Positions 8,811 through 16,562 are shown, numbered from the stretch's first letter. The stretch is 64,000 bases of DNA from Nitrosospira lacus (GCF_000355765.4 NZ_CP021106.3:1583137-1647136); one strand, 5' to 3'. Notes: generated by a model from the sequence alone, not told the origin. A program made the numbers and translations.

Positions 8811-8864
8811 GCGCCTAGGCTATGAGCCAAGGGGTCGTGGGTTCGAATCCTGCCGGGCGCGCCA
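8811..8864 (+). repeat. tRNA-Arg 3' fragment (att site copy)
   Basis: Bases 8827-8864 are identical to the last 38 bases of tRNA-Arg(ACG), including the T-arm and CCA. Upstream similarity continues with mismatches over the anticodon region (GGCTATGAGCC against GGCTACGAACC), and GCGCC at 8811 recalls the tRNA 5' end, so a deleted whole tRNA is an alternative. There is no D-arm and it cannot be a functional tRNA. Confidence 0.9.
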
Positions 8865-8874
8865 CGTGAACAGA

Positions 8875-8902
8875 GGCCAGGCGCAAGTCTGGCCCTTGTT
8901 TT
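8875..8902 (+). terminator. Terminator beyond the att copy
   Basis: Stem GGCCAG/CTGGCC with an 8-nt loop, then CTTGTTTTCC. It sits at the same distance from the tRNA fragment as the 5512 terminator does from the intact tRNA, and is probably the pre-insertion terminator of tRNA-Arg. Confidence 0.6.
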
Positions 8903-8968
8903 CCCCCAACCAGCATCCCGGTTACTCTGGAAGAAGCTGGAGAAACGTACAACTTCTCATAATCAGCC

Positions 8969-9184
8969 ATGTCTGCCACCATTTATTGCTACCATTGCCA
9001 CGTTCAACATTCGCGCGATGAAATGCGCCTGGTCATTACAAAGACGGGCAAACGCTGGCGATGCGAGCGCAGCATCAAGAGCGCACAGGCTGATAGAAAG
9101 ACACGCGATGCATTCGGACGCCAGATCTCGGCCATCAATAAAGCAGAGGCACAGGCAAACATTCGCATGAGGTCGAAAGACTGA
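8969..9184 (+). CDS. Small Cys-His protein, conserved hypothetical
   Basis: A 71-residue basic protein beginning MSATIYCYHCHVQHSRDEMR with a later WRCERSI. The CYHCH and WRC cysteines and histidines could bind one zinc ion. Short proteins with a YCYxCxxxH...M...WRC pattern occur in many betaproteobacteria, often near phage genes; I know of no function. It lies just outside the tRNA-Arg element. Confidence 0.6.
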   Translation: MSATIYCYHCHVQHSRDEMRLVITKTGKRWRCERSIKSAQADRKTRDAFGRQISAINKAEAQANIRMRSKD

Positions 9185-9206
9185 TCAGAAACTGTTATAC
9201 ACATAA

Positions 9207-9228
9207 CCCTGTTTAGCGATAAACAGGG
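9207..9228. other. Perfect stem-loop after 8969-9184 gene
   Basis: CCCTGTTTA-GCGA-TAAACAGGG is a 9-bp perfect hairpin 22 bases after the stop codon. It lacks a T-run, so it may be an mRNA-stabilising end or a bidirectional terminator. Confidence 0.5.
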
Positions 9229-9299
9229 CGTCGCTTAAAGGCCCTCCTGCCGCCCCACGGTCTTAATCGCTTTACTCATTCCATACCGGAATTGCATAA

Positions 9300-9388
9300 T
9301 GTGAGTCTCGCCTTCCGAGTGAGTGCGTCTTGCTACCCTGCACCCCCCAGAACTGCGTACACCGCCCCGTCCAACTGCCGGATTCAGG
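9300..9388 (+). repeat. Right-end remnant of the CCGGTAGTTG element family
   Basis: The right end CCAACTGCCGGATTCAGG (9371-9388) plus the preceding CCCCGT and GTACAC blocks match the right part of the full copy at 34988-35285, and GTGAGTCTCGCCTTCCGAGTGAG (9301-9323) matches the inner hairpin of the copy at 56977-57091. No left end is visible; a possible ATTA follows the right end. Frames across it are not considered genes. Confidence 0.6.
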
Positions 9389-9535
9389 ATTATCCTTTTC
9401 AGCACATGACCGGTGCGGAATTTCCCGCTGGAACCGGTATTTGCGGGTACCGTCCCTTCCATTACCCGTCTTGGCATATCCCCGGGAAGCCTGATATCTT
9501 TCAGGGACGCGTGGATAAATTACCTGGAAAACCCC

Positions 9536-9564
9536 TTGTCACCTCCATCCGCCTTGTGTATTCT
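9536..9564 (+). promoter_or_regulatory. Candidate sigma-70 promoter of the RiPP cluster
   Basis: TTGTCA, a 17-bp spacer and TATTCT, about 86 bases upstream of the precursor start codon. It is the best -35/-10 match in the 460-base interval before the cluster. Confidence 0.45.
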
Positions 9565-9649
9565 TAACCAGTATATATTCAGATTGGGTTTTTACGGATT
9601 GGCCTCAAGGAACTGGAAGTGCTGTCGCATAATCAACTGGAGGATACAC

Positions 9650-9847
9650 ATGAAAACTCGCATCTCGGATAAATTGAATCAGTTGCATGCCGATTTCAAG
9701 GCAGATACGGCGGCTCTCGAATCGCCCCAGGAATCAGGTCGCCAGGGTTCTCCCGCGGTCGCCAGTTGGACCAATGGACCAGGGTGGGCTGATTGGACCA
9801 AGTATCTGAACCCCGGTGTGTCCACAGCGTCGCGTTCCATTGATTGA
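9650..9847 (+). CDS. RiPP precursor peptide, Trp-rich core
   Basis: A 65-residue peptide with a strong ribosome site (GGAGG, 7 nt before the ATG). The N-terminal half (MKTRISDKLNQLHADFKADT) is a charged, probably helical leader. The core holds four aromatic-X-X triads: W40-T-N42, W46-A-D48, W49-T-K51 and Y52-L-N54, with GPG between the first two, ending in a Ser/Thr-rich tail. Such aromatic-X-X units with Asn, Asp, Lys or Arg third are what cyclophane-forming radical SAM enzymes crosslink (aromatic ring carbon to the beta carbon of the third residue). The adjacent maturase, oxygenase-like and methyltransferase genes fit. There is no Gly-Gly leader-cleavage site and no exporter nearby. The product is unknown. 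Confidence 0.75.
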   Translation: MKTRISDKLNQLHADFKADTAALESPQESGRQGSPAVASWTNGPGWADWTKYLNPGVSTASRSID

Positions 9848-9876
9848 CTGATGGCGGAACGTATGCGTGGTAATAA

Positions 9877-9897
9877 GATGGGGTATCCGGCCCCATC
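9877..9897 (+). other. Intercistronic stem-loop in the RiPP operon
   Basis: GATGGGG-TATCCGG-CCCCATC forms a perfect 7-bp stem 30 bases after the precursor stop. There is no T-run, so it may be a leaky attenuator or an RNA-stabilising hairpin that keeps precursor mRNA in excess over the enzyme mRNA, a common arrangement in RiPP operons. Confidence 0.55.
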
Positions 9898-10046
9898 AGG
9901 GTGGCTGAGAGTCGCTGTCGGAAGCTCTGGTTACACTCTGATTCAAGGCACATGCCGGCTTAGCCTGTGAGGTCGAAGCAAACCGCTCCCTAGTCTCTTG
10001 AACGGCCCGGACCGACGTATCCCGGCGGCTTTCGAGGAGTTTTCTT

Positions 10047-11234
10047 GTGATCAGCGCATCCGGATCGGGCGGGCCTCAGACCAGTCTGGTCGTCATTCAG
10101 GGCACGCCTTTTTGTAATATCAATTGTTCCTATTGCTATCTGGCGCAGCGGGATGACAAATCCCGGATCACTCTGCCCATGATCGACAAGATCGTCGCCC
10201 GGCTAGCCGAATGGAACCGGTTTGCGAGCGAGGTCACCATACTGTGGCACTCGGGCGAACCGCTGGTGCTGGAGCCTGCTTTTTACGCGGCGGCCTTCGA
10301 CAAGCTTTTGACCCTGCAGGCGAACGGCATCAACATATCCCATGCCTTGCAGACCAATGCGACACTTGTCAGCGAAGGGCACTGCCGGGTCTTGAATGAA
10401 TACCAGGTCAGCGTTGGCGTCAGCCTGGATGGTCCGCAAGATATGCATGATGCACATCGCCTCACGCGGGCGGGTACCGGTACCTTTGCGCAAACTATCA
10501 AGGGTATCGAAAGGCTGCGTGCGCACGGGATTTTACCTTCTGCCATTGCGGTGCTATCGAAATACGCGATGCGCCAGCCCCTGCGGTTCTATGAAACGTT
10601 CGAGCAGCTCGGAATACCTTTCGTGGGGCTCAATACCCAGGAAAAGGAGGGTGTGAACCGGGACAGCTTCTTCGATGATCCCGAGGTATCCACGGCCCTT
10701 TACCAATCCTTCCTGCGCGAGATTTTTCGCCTGAGCTTGCGGCGCGGCACGGTTCTCTTTCGGGAACTGGTCACGTTTGCCGATCTGATCCGTTCCGGCC
10801 AATTTTCCGTGGTGAGCTCCGAAGCTACCCTGGGGACCATTCTGTCTTTCACCCACGATGGCCGGTACGGCACTTACTCGCCCGAGCTGCTGGATGTTAC
10901 CCACGCATCCTTTGGTGCTTTCGCCGTGGGGAACGTGCAGGATGATTCCGTCGAGGCGGTGCTGTCATCCCTGGATCGCGGTACGATCGGCCGGCATATC
11001 CAGGCGGGTATTATCCGCTGCCGCAGCGAATGCGACTATTTTTCCATTTGTGGCGGAGGGTCGCCTGCCAACAAGCTGGGTGAGGCGGGGCAGCTCGATA
11101 TCACTGAAACAGCCCACTGCCGGTTCTCGAAAAAACTGGTTCTCGACGTGGTCATGGAACTGCTCGAAGACGCGGCGTTGCGAAGATTGGCGCATAGGGC
11201 GATCGACACCTATACTCGCCATCGCCTCTTATAG
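10047..11234 (+). CDS. Radical SAM/SPASM RiPP maturase, probably cyclophane-forming
   Basis: The 395-residue enzyme starts at a GTG with GAGGAG upstream. C23, C27 and C30 (CNINCSYCY) bind the radical SAM cluster; WHSGEP is the SAM-binding motif. The C-terminal SPASM region has C325, C329, C335 (CRSECDYFSICGGG) and C358, which bind auxiliary 4Fe-4S clusters. The CxxxCxYCY start and CxxC...CGGGSPANK SPASM ending are those of the GrrM/XyeB/FxsB-like maturases that make three-residue cyclophanes. With the W-X-X precursor immediately upstream, crosslinking of those triads is the likely reaction (inference). It lies 17 bases before the oxygenase-like gene in the same operon. Confidence 0.85.
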   Translation: MISASGSGGPQTSLVVIQGTPFCNINCSYCYLAQRDDKSRITLPMIDKIVARLAEWNRFASEVTILWHSGEPLVLEPAFYAAAFDKLLTLQANGINISHALQTNATLVSEGHCRVLNEYQVSVGVSLDGPQDMHDAHRLTRAGTGTFAQTIKGIERLRAHGILPSAIAVLSKYAMRQPLRFYETFEQLGIPFVGLNTQEKEGVNRDSFFDDPEVSTALYQSFLREIFRLSLRRGTVLFRELVTFADLIRSGQFSVVSSEATLGTILSFTHDGRYGTYSPELLDVTHASFGAFAVGNVQDDSVEAVLSSLDRGTIGRHIQAGIIRCRSECDYFSICGGGSPANKLGEAGQLDITETAHCRFSKKLVLDVVMELLEDAALRRLAHRAIDTYTRHRLL

Positions 11235-11251
11235 CAGCCTGGCGGTTTAAA

Positions 11252-12217
11252 ATGATAACGTTGATGCCCGCTCTTCATCTCCCGGATTCCATCGATACTG
11301 GATCGGATTCGCGGCGGCTACCCGGCATTGCGCCGTTTTCCCGGTTGACGGCATTTCCCGTGTGCGCGCGCCGCTTCAGCTGCGGTGTTGTCGCGGCGGA
11401 CCGTATCCAGGTGAGCGAGGGCACGGTCCCGGCGTGGATGGGAGAAGCTGACGATGGCGCATATGCTTCCGGCGCCATCCTGCCGGCTCAGCCATGGCGC
11501 GCGCTAAGACCGGCCGAGGTGACGATGCTGACGCAAGGAGCCGGTAGCGCACGCTCAGCCGCCCTTGATGTGGTCAGGCTGCCCGAGTTCCTCAGCCGTC
11601 AGGGACGAAAGTTGTTTCGGCGGTTAAAGTTCTGCACGGATGAATCCCAATTTGCAGGCGCTTTGGATCGCGCGGACTATTCACACCTGCTAGGCGAGCT
11701 TGGTCAATTTGCCGCGGGGTGCGGCGGCGTACGAGGATCCCCGCTGGTTCGCATCAGCCGGCCCAATTCACGGGTACTGACGCAGCGGCGGGACGGGTGC
11801 CGTATCGGGCTGCATGTGGATGATTGGTTTGCTCGTGATGGGGATGATCGTGCCTCGCTGCCGGGGCGGCTTTGCATCAATCTGGGCGAAGAGGTTCGAT
11901 ATCTACTGATGCTGAACCTGCCGCTGACGGTTCTCCATTCAAACCTGCCAGCCAACCTGGCAACGGCGAATATGAATCTGAGCGGGACGCCGCTGGCGCG
12001 TTTTTTCATGACCCGCTTTCCGCGCTATCCGGTATTGAAGATTGCCATTGAACCCGGCGAAGGCTATGTGCTTGCTAGCGAGAATATAATCCATGACGGG
12101 AGTACCGAGGGCACTCAAAATTGGGATATTGCGATCCACTTTCTAGGGAACTTCGGTTTGCCGGACCGCACCGGGATACATCCAACGCGCAAAGCGGGAG
12201 GCGGCGCGCCTCGATGA
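11252..12217 (+). CDS. 2OG-Fe(II) oxygenase-like protein of the RiPP cluster
   Basis: A 321-residue soluble protein. H188-V-D190 followed by a distal H281 (NIIHDGST) gives the HxD...H iron facial triad of 2-oxoglutarate dioxygenases; around it are RLCINLGEEVRYLLMLN and GEGYVLASENIIHDG, which fit the double-stranded beta-helix layout. The first 150 residues are not recognisable and may bind the leader peptide. Likely role: hydroxylation or further oxidation of the crosslinked peptide, but the co-substrate-binding Arg cannot be located with certainty. The last 4 bp overlap the next start (ATGA), showing coupling to the methyltransferase. Confidence 0.6.
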   Translation: MITLMPALHLPDSIDTGSDSRRLPGIAPFSRLTAFPVCARRFSCGVVAADRIQVSEGTVPAWMGEADDGAYASGAILPAQPWRALRPAEVTMLTQGAGSARSAALDVVRLPEFLSRQGRKLFRRLKFCTDESQFAGALDRADYSHLLGELGQFAAGCGGVRGSPLVRISRPNSRVLTQRRDGCRIGLHVDDWFARDGDDRASLPGRLCINLGEEVRYLLMLNLPLTVLHSNLPANLATANMNLSGTPLARFFMTRFPRYPVLKIAIEPGEGYVLASENIIHDGSTEGTQNWDIAIHFLGNFGLPDRTGIHPTRKAGGGAPR

Positions 12218-13020
12218 CCAGCGATGCCGATGCGGAGTATGACCTCGTACTCATCGGGATGGGTATCCGTGGCGTGGCTCATCTGACGCTCGAGGCGATA
12301 GGGTTTCTGAACCGGTGTCGACAGGGATATGTGGTCGGGCTCAGCCAGGAGGAAGTCGACGGTTTCGTACGGATGCTTCACGAAACACTTGCCGGCGCGG
12401 CGAATATACCTCCTCTGGAGTCCCTGGGCCGTGCTTACCAGCTTGACCGGAACCGGGCGCTGAATTACCGCGATGCCGCACGCATCATCCTCGATGCGCT
12501 CGGTCGCGGGGTACCTGTTGCTTATCTCACACCTGGCAACCCGATGATTTTCGACAGCGTCAGTCAGCTTCTCCTTGAAGAGGCAAGCCTGCAGGGTTAT
12601 CGCGTGCGCATCGCATCCGGCATTTCCAGCCTGGATACCATTCTGGTTGATCTGCAGGTTGAAATGGCGCCCGGCATGCAGGTTTATGATGCGAGTTGGG
12701 CGGTTGCCGGACACGCGCGGCTCGATACCCGATTTGCATGTCTGCTCCTGCAAAGCAGTGTGCTGCTAACCCGTTGGCCAACGGTGGATAAGCCTGCGCG
12801 GCAAATGGCAATTGATACGCTGAAACACTATCTCTTGCATTTCTACCCGGGCGATCACCAGCTCGCGCTGGTTCGCTCAGGCTATCGATGGCTGGATTGC
12901 GCAACGATTCTGTGGCAGCCAATCGATGAGCTGGGAGGGGAGCTATTCGAGGATTACCTGGGTTGCTCCATCTGGCTGCCTCCCCTTCATCAAATTGAAC
13001 TGAACTCCGCGTTGCCATGA
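12214..13020 (+). CDS. Borosin-type peptide backbone N-methyltransferase (split form)
   Basis: A 268-residue member of the tetrapyrrole-methylase (PF00590) superfamily, started at the ATG of the ATGA overlap with the oxygenase-like gene. LVLIGMGIRGVAHLTLEA is the SAM-fold start. Y75, R81 and Y85 keep the +6/+10 spacing of the catalytic Tyr66/Arg72/Tyr76 of the fungal borosin enzyme OphMA as I remember it. The later segments TPGNPMIFDSVSQ, GYRVRIASGISSLD and YPGDHQLALV are collinear with OphMA. Borosin enzymes methylate backbone amides of their own C-terminus or, in split bacterial systems, of a separate peptide. No substrate is fused here, so the 9650 peptide is the candidate. A small-molecule (cobalt/porphyrin) methylase is less likely. 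Confidence 0.72.
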   Translation: MTSDADAEYDLVLIGMGIRGVAHLTLEAIGFLNRCRQGYVVGLSQEEVDGFVRMLHETLAGAANIPPLESLGRAYQLDRNRALNYRDAARIILDALGRGVPVAYLTPGNPMIFDSVSQLLLEEASLQGYRVRIASGISSLDTILVDLQVEMAPGMQVYDASWAVAGHARLDTRFACLLLQSSVLLTRWPTVDKPARQMAIDTLKHYLLHFYPGDHQLALVRSGYRWLDCATILWQPIDELGGELFEDYLGCSIWLPPLHQIELNSALP

Positions 13021-13148
13021 GCCCATTTGACCAAACTGGTATTCTCCCGGTTTTCTGGACAACTTATCGCAAAGGTAAATGAGTCGATACGCTGCTCCAG
13101 CTCATCCCGAAACACGAGCTGGTCAGTTTCCGGGTTTTTGTAATACAT
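12990..13148 (-). CDS. Small hypothetical protein downstream of mnmC
   Basis: A 52-residue frame starting MYYKNPETDQLVFRDELEQR, placed directly after the mnmC stop on the same strand and overlapping the methyltransferase 3' end antisense by 31 bases. A TTG eight codons upstream with AAGGA before it could be the real start. The composition is protein-like, with one Cys and no membrane segment. I know no family, and it could be a spurious frame. Confidence 0.3.
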   Translation of the reverse strand: MYYKNPETDQLVFRDELEQRIDSFTFAISCPENRENTSLVKWAHGNAEFSSI

Positions 13149-13176
13149 GTTGTGTGTACTCTCTTCGTTCAAATCC

Positions 13177-15024
13177 TTAAGACCTCATACGGCCGATGAG
13201 CTTTCTTGCGGGAGACAGTGCATTGACTACAGATGCCGGCAAGGGCGGCAATTGTCCGCACGCGGCCGCGGCGATCAGCTCTCCGGAGAGTCCGGCCGTG
13301 ATAAGGCCGCGGGTGCCGTGACCCAGACTGGTATATAACCCGGGCAACGATTCGCCTACCAGCGGCATGGCACCGGGGACAGAAGCTCTCACCGCCGCCC
13401 GCCCGCCCAGCCGTCCGATATCCAGCGAATCAATATTCATCGCGCTGGCGAGTGCGGGAGATATTTCCCTCAGCCTGGATAAATTCTCGACATGATCGGC
13501 CGCACGTAAATCGATCGCTTCGTCGTTAAAACCATGCGTTGCTCCTATCACATGCATCCCCGCGACCGATGGAGCGAGATAGCCGCCGGCACACACGATC
13601 GCCCGCAGATTTTCGCTATAGGGTGTAGCGGGCACTAGAGTGATCTGCCCGCGCACAGGGGTCAGCGGGAGATCTGCCAATGGCGCAAATGATTTTACCT
13701 GGTATCCGGTGCAAGCCACCACCAGCTGGGTCTCATGGGACCATGTCTGCCCGCGCTGGTCTTTCCCCTCCACGCGCCAGCCAGCGTTTGCCACCGTCAA
13801 GGATTCCACGCGATGGCCGGTGCGCTTCGTAATGGCCGGGCTCGCCGCAAGTTCCGCACAGAATCGTGCCGGAGCTACCCAGCCGCCGACGGGAAACCAC
13901 AAGCCGCCATATGCCAATTCGATACCGGCCAGGCTGGACGCTTCAGCCGCATCGACATATTGCAGTATATGCGGCGGCCAACGGAGTGCCGCCAGCTTGT
14001 CGATTCGTTTTGATTCTTCCGCGGAAAAGGCCAGTTGCAGTTCTCCGCATTCCGCCCGGACGATGCCGTCTATGGGCAGTCTCTGGTCCAGCAAGGCCAG
14101 CGCATGCCCATAGGAGGCCAGCACGAAGCGTTGCAGCAGGTTCAGGCCCGCGCTCAAGCGGGCGTGCAGTATGCCGTGTGAATTGCCCGACGCCGCTGCG
14201 GCCAACGCCGGCGCATGTTCGATGAGCGTAACGGACGTCCCGCGCAGTGCCAATGCCGATGCCACGGCACACCCGGCCACGCCCCCGCCGATCACGACCG
14301 CCGTTGCGGGACTGGAGCGCGTGGATTGCATGAGTGGTGAACCGGGAAGGCTGCCTCGCAGCATTTCGCGTTTGCGGCCGAAACCGGGCCACTTGCTTAC
14401 CTGAAACCCCGCTTGCTCCAGTCCATGCCGTACCCGGCCGGCGCAGGTATAGGTGGCGAATGTGGCACCAGGGCGGGATGCCTGTACGATATGTTCGAAT
14501 ACCGGTTGCGTCCACATTTCCGGATTGCGCGCCGGTGAAAAGCCATCAAGAAACCACGCGTCGATGCCGTTATGGATTTCAGACAGCGTCTCGGCCACGT
14601 CGCCTATCGCCAGCGTAAGGCGTACCCGGCCATGGCCGAAGCTCCATCGATTCCAGCCCGGTACGCGGCGCGGCCAGCGTGCGATGAGATCATCGGCATA
14701 TCGCCGCAACTCTGGCCACAATGCCAAGGCATCGGCCAGTTCCCGCTCGGCGAGTGGATAGTTTTCGACGCTGAAAAAATCCAGGCTGGCGCGGGATGAG
14801 GCAATTTCATCGAACAGCTGCCATGCGCACAGGAAGCTCAGCCCGGTGCCAAATCCCGTCTCGCCGATGGCAAATGCATCGCCAGTTGCCAAGGACGCAA
14901 AACGCCCGGAGAGATGATTGCCTTGCAGAAACACATGGCGTTTCTCCGCCAGTCCGGAATCCCTGGAGAAGTAGATGTCACCGAAGCGGCGCGAGAATGG
15001 TTGGCCATTCTGCCAATCAATCAT
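13177..15024 (-). CDS. mnmC: Bifunctional tRNA U34 modification enzyme MnmC
   Basis: Finishes mnm5(s2)U34 in tRNA wobble positions: the FAD domain removes the carboxymethyl group of cmnm5U, the methyltransferase domain then adds the methyl group. The 615-residue product has both: the MnmD methyltransferase at about 1-235 (GETGFGTGLSFLCAW as SAM motif, WFLDGFSPARNPEMW as its catalytic motif), then the oxidoreductase with the dinucleotide fold VIGGGVAGCAVASALA near residue 250 and a C-terminal GHGTRGL. Length agrees with the fused form known in proteobacteria. It converges on the RiPP cluster and probably has no link to it. Confidence 0.95.
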   Translation of the reverse strand: MIDWQNGQPFSRRFGDIYFSRDSGLAEKRHVFLQGNHLSGRFASLATGDAFAIGETGFGTGLSFLCAWQLFDEIASSRASLDFFSVENYPLAERELADALALWPELRRYADDLIARWPRRVPGWNRWSFGHGRVRLTLAIGDVAETLSEIHNGIDAWFLDGFSPARNPEMWTQPVFEHIVQASRPGATFATYTCAGRVRHGLEQAGFQVSKWPGFGRKREMLRGSLPGSPLMQSTRSSPATAVVIGGGVAGCAVASALALRGTSVTLIEHAPALAAAASGNSHGILHARLSAGLNLLQRFVLASYGHALALLDQRLPIDGIVRAECGELQLAFSAEESKRIDKLAALRWPPHILQYVDAAEASSLAGIELAYGGLWFPVGGWVAPARFCAELAASPAITKRTGHRVESLTVANAGWRVEGKDQRGQTWSHETQLVVACTGYQVKSFAPLADLPLTPVRGQITLVPATPYSENLRAIVCAGGYLAPSVAGMHVIGATHGFNDEAIDLRAADHVENLSRLREISPALASAMNIDSLDIGRLGGRAAVRASVPGAMPLVGESLPGLYTSLGHGTRGLITAGLSGELIAAAACGQLPPLPASVVNALSPARKLIGRMRS

Positions 15025-15056
15025 GTGCGGAAGTGTTCAGGAGGCGATTCTTGCAA

Positions 15057-15800
15057 TCAGTCAATGCCATCAATCGGCTTGCGTAATCTGATTGCCTTTT
15101 TTCGGCGCATCCGAAGGTTGAGAAACTCCACGCCGACCGAGAATGCCATCGCGAAATAGATATAACCTTTCGGAACATGCACATCGAAACCTTCCACGAT
15201 AAGTGTCACTCCGACCAGTATCAGAAACGAGAGCGCAAGAATTTTGATGGTGGGGTGGGCATCTACAAAATCTCCTATCGGTTTGGCCGCCATCAGCATA
15301 ACCAGCACCGCCAGAACGATAGCAATCGCCATCAATGAAACATGCTCGACCAGACCCACGGCCGTAATGACTGAATCCAGCGAAAAAACGATATCCAGGA
15401 TGGCAATCTGCACGAGCACCATTCCCATGCTGTTGGCGACAACCTTGTGGCCTTCATCATCCAGACCTTCGACGCTGTTGTGTATTTCATGCGTGGCTTT
15501 GGCCAGCAGAAACAGGCCTCCTCCAATCAGAACAATATCGCGCCCTGAGATCACATTGCCGAATACCTCAAACCATGGTTCAGTCAAACTCATTACCCAT
15601 GAAATGGAGAATAGCAAGCCGAGGCGGGTGATCATCGCCAGCCCCAGGCCCATTCTTCTCGCAGAGTTGCGCTGGGCTTCGGGAAGGCGGCCCACGAGGA
15701 TGGAGATGAAGATGATATTATCAATCCCCAATACGATTTCCAATGCGGTTAACGTCACCAACGCTACCCATGCTTCCGGGCTAGCCAGCCACTCGAACAT
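15057..15800 (-). CDS. TerC family integral membrane protein
   Basis: A 247-residue membrane protein with seven or more helices, started at MFEWLASPE (an ATG four codons upstream is possible). Diagnostic TerC motifs are LEIVLGIDNIIF and, in the second half, LDIVFSLDSVI, each with the conserved Asp in a helix. TerC proteins are linked to metal-ion (manganese, tellurite) handling and to metalation of exported proteins. It follows mnmC's 5' end by 32 bases, on the same strand, with a separate promoter region of about 250 bases upstream. Confidence 0.9.
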   Translation of the reverse strand: MFEWLASPEAWVALVTLTALEIVLGIDNIIFISILVGRLPEAQRNSARRMGLGLAMITRLGLLFSISWVMSLTEPWFEVFGNVISGRDIVLIGGGLFLLAKATHEIHNSVEGLDDEGHKVVANSMGMVLVQIAILDIVFSLDSVITAVGLVEHVSLMAIAIVLAVLVMLMAAKPIGDFVDAHPTIKILALSFLILVGVTLIVEGFDVHVPKGYIYFAMAFSVGVEFLNLRMRRKKAIRLRKPIDGID

Positions 15801-16052
15801 CCGCTCTCCCATTCTCAGTCTATTTTTTTGACGTTGCTATTCTCCCATTCCTGTCTGCCTTGTGCCAGATATTGTCATAAAGAGGTTTAGTGGATTGCCT
15901 TGGAAACATCTTTTTGTTAAACACCGTACTGACCGCACTTAGCCATTCGCGCATTCTGTACTCGCCTGAAACGCTTTTACCCGATCAGATTTCTTCGCCG
16001 GGCATACGGCAGTAACGAGGATTTCTCAAATATCATATTACAGGAGACAAAC

Positions 16053-16562
16053 ATGAGTTACGAAGATCGCGATACCTACGGCATGTACAAAAACCAGGAC
16101 GAGAAGGGACCAGGGCCTCGATTGATGGGTGCTGATACACTCATTGGAGACGATGTATACAATCATAAGGATGAGGATCTGGGCGATATCAAGGAAATCA
16201 TGCTGGATGTGAACAATGGCAGGATCGCTTATGCGGTGCTGTCTTTCGGAGGATTTCTCGGCATCGCCAACAAGCTTTTCGCGGTGCCGTGGAGTGCCCT
16301 GCAACTGGATACCGTGAACAAGCGTTTCCTGCTCAAGGTGGACAAGGAACGTCTTGAATCCGCGCCGGGCTTCGATAAGGATGATTGGCCGGATATGGCG
16401 GACCCGACCTGGCAAAATACAATCCATTCCTACTATGGAACAAAATCATACACGGATACCAGGTCTTCCACCGACTATGTGGCACCCGCTCGCGGAAAGG
16501 ACGAGAGGATTATTCCGGTTGCGCCAATTGGAACGGACAATGCCAAAGACAAGAGGTATTGA
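16053..16562 (+). CDS. PRC-barrel domain protein
   Basis: A 169-residue soluble protein with a PRC-barrel at about residues 25-100: LIGDDVYNHKDEDLGDIKEIM, the VNNGRIAYAVLSFGGFLG strands and LFAVPWSAL. The C-terminal third is polar and disordered. Similar proteins are induced by osmotic or general stress in many proteobacteria; the molecular function is not known. Good ribosome site (AGGAG) and a perfect terminator at 16628 show it is a single-gene unit. Confidence 0.85.
   Translation: MSYEDRDTYGMYKNQDEKGPGPRLMGADTLIGDDVYNHKDEDLGDIKEIMLDVNNGRIAYAVLSFGGFLGIANKLFAVPWSALQLDTVNKRFLLKVDKERLESAPGFDKDDWPDMADPTWQNTIHSYYGTKSYTDTRSSTDYVAPARGKDERIIPVAPIGTDNAKDKRY

Larger units (their letters stand above)
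5470..8864. mobile_element. Decayed tRNA-Arg integrative element (3.4 kb)
   Basis: The segment is bounded by a perfect 38-bp direct repeat: the tRNA-Arg 3' end at 5470-5507 and the copy at 8827-8864. This is the usual footprint of a tyrosine-recombinase element inserted at a tRNA 3' end, with the tRNA rebuilt at the left border. Inside are two phage-like gene remnants near the left border, a PEP-CTERM gene, three small envelope genes and an AT-rich tail (8496-8810) in which I see no gene. No integrase is left, so the element cannot move by itself. Both borders carry their own terminator (5512 and 8875), as expected if the right one originally followed the tRNA. Confidence 0.7.

Noticed and set aside
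8811..8864. A second tRNA gene
   Set aside because: The D-arm and most of the 5' half are absent.
9235..9477. An 80-codon minus frame in the region before the RiPP precursor
   Set aside because: It runs across a remnant of the repeated element and has no ribosome site or family pattern.
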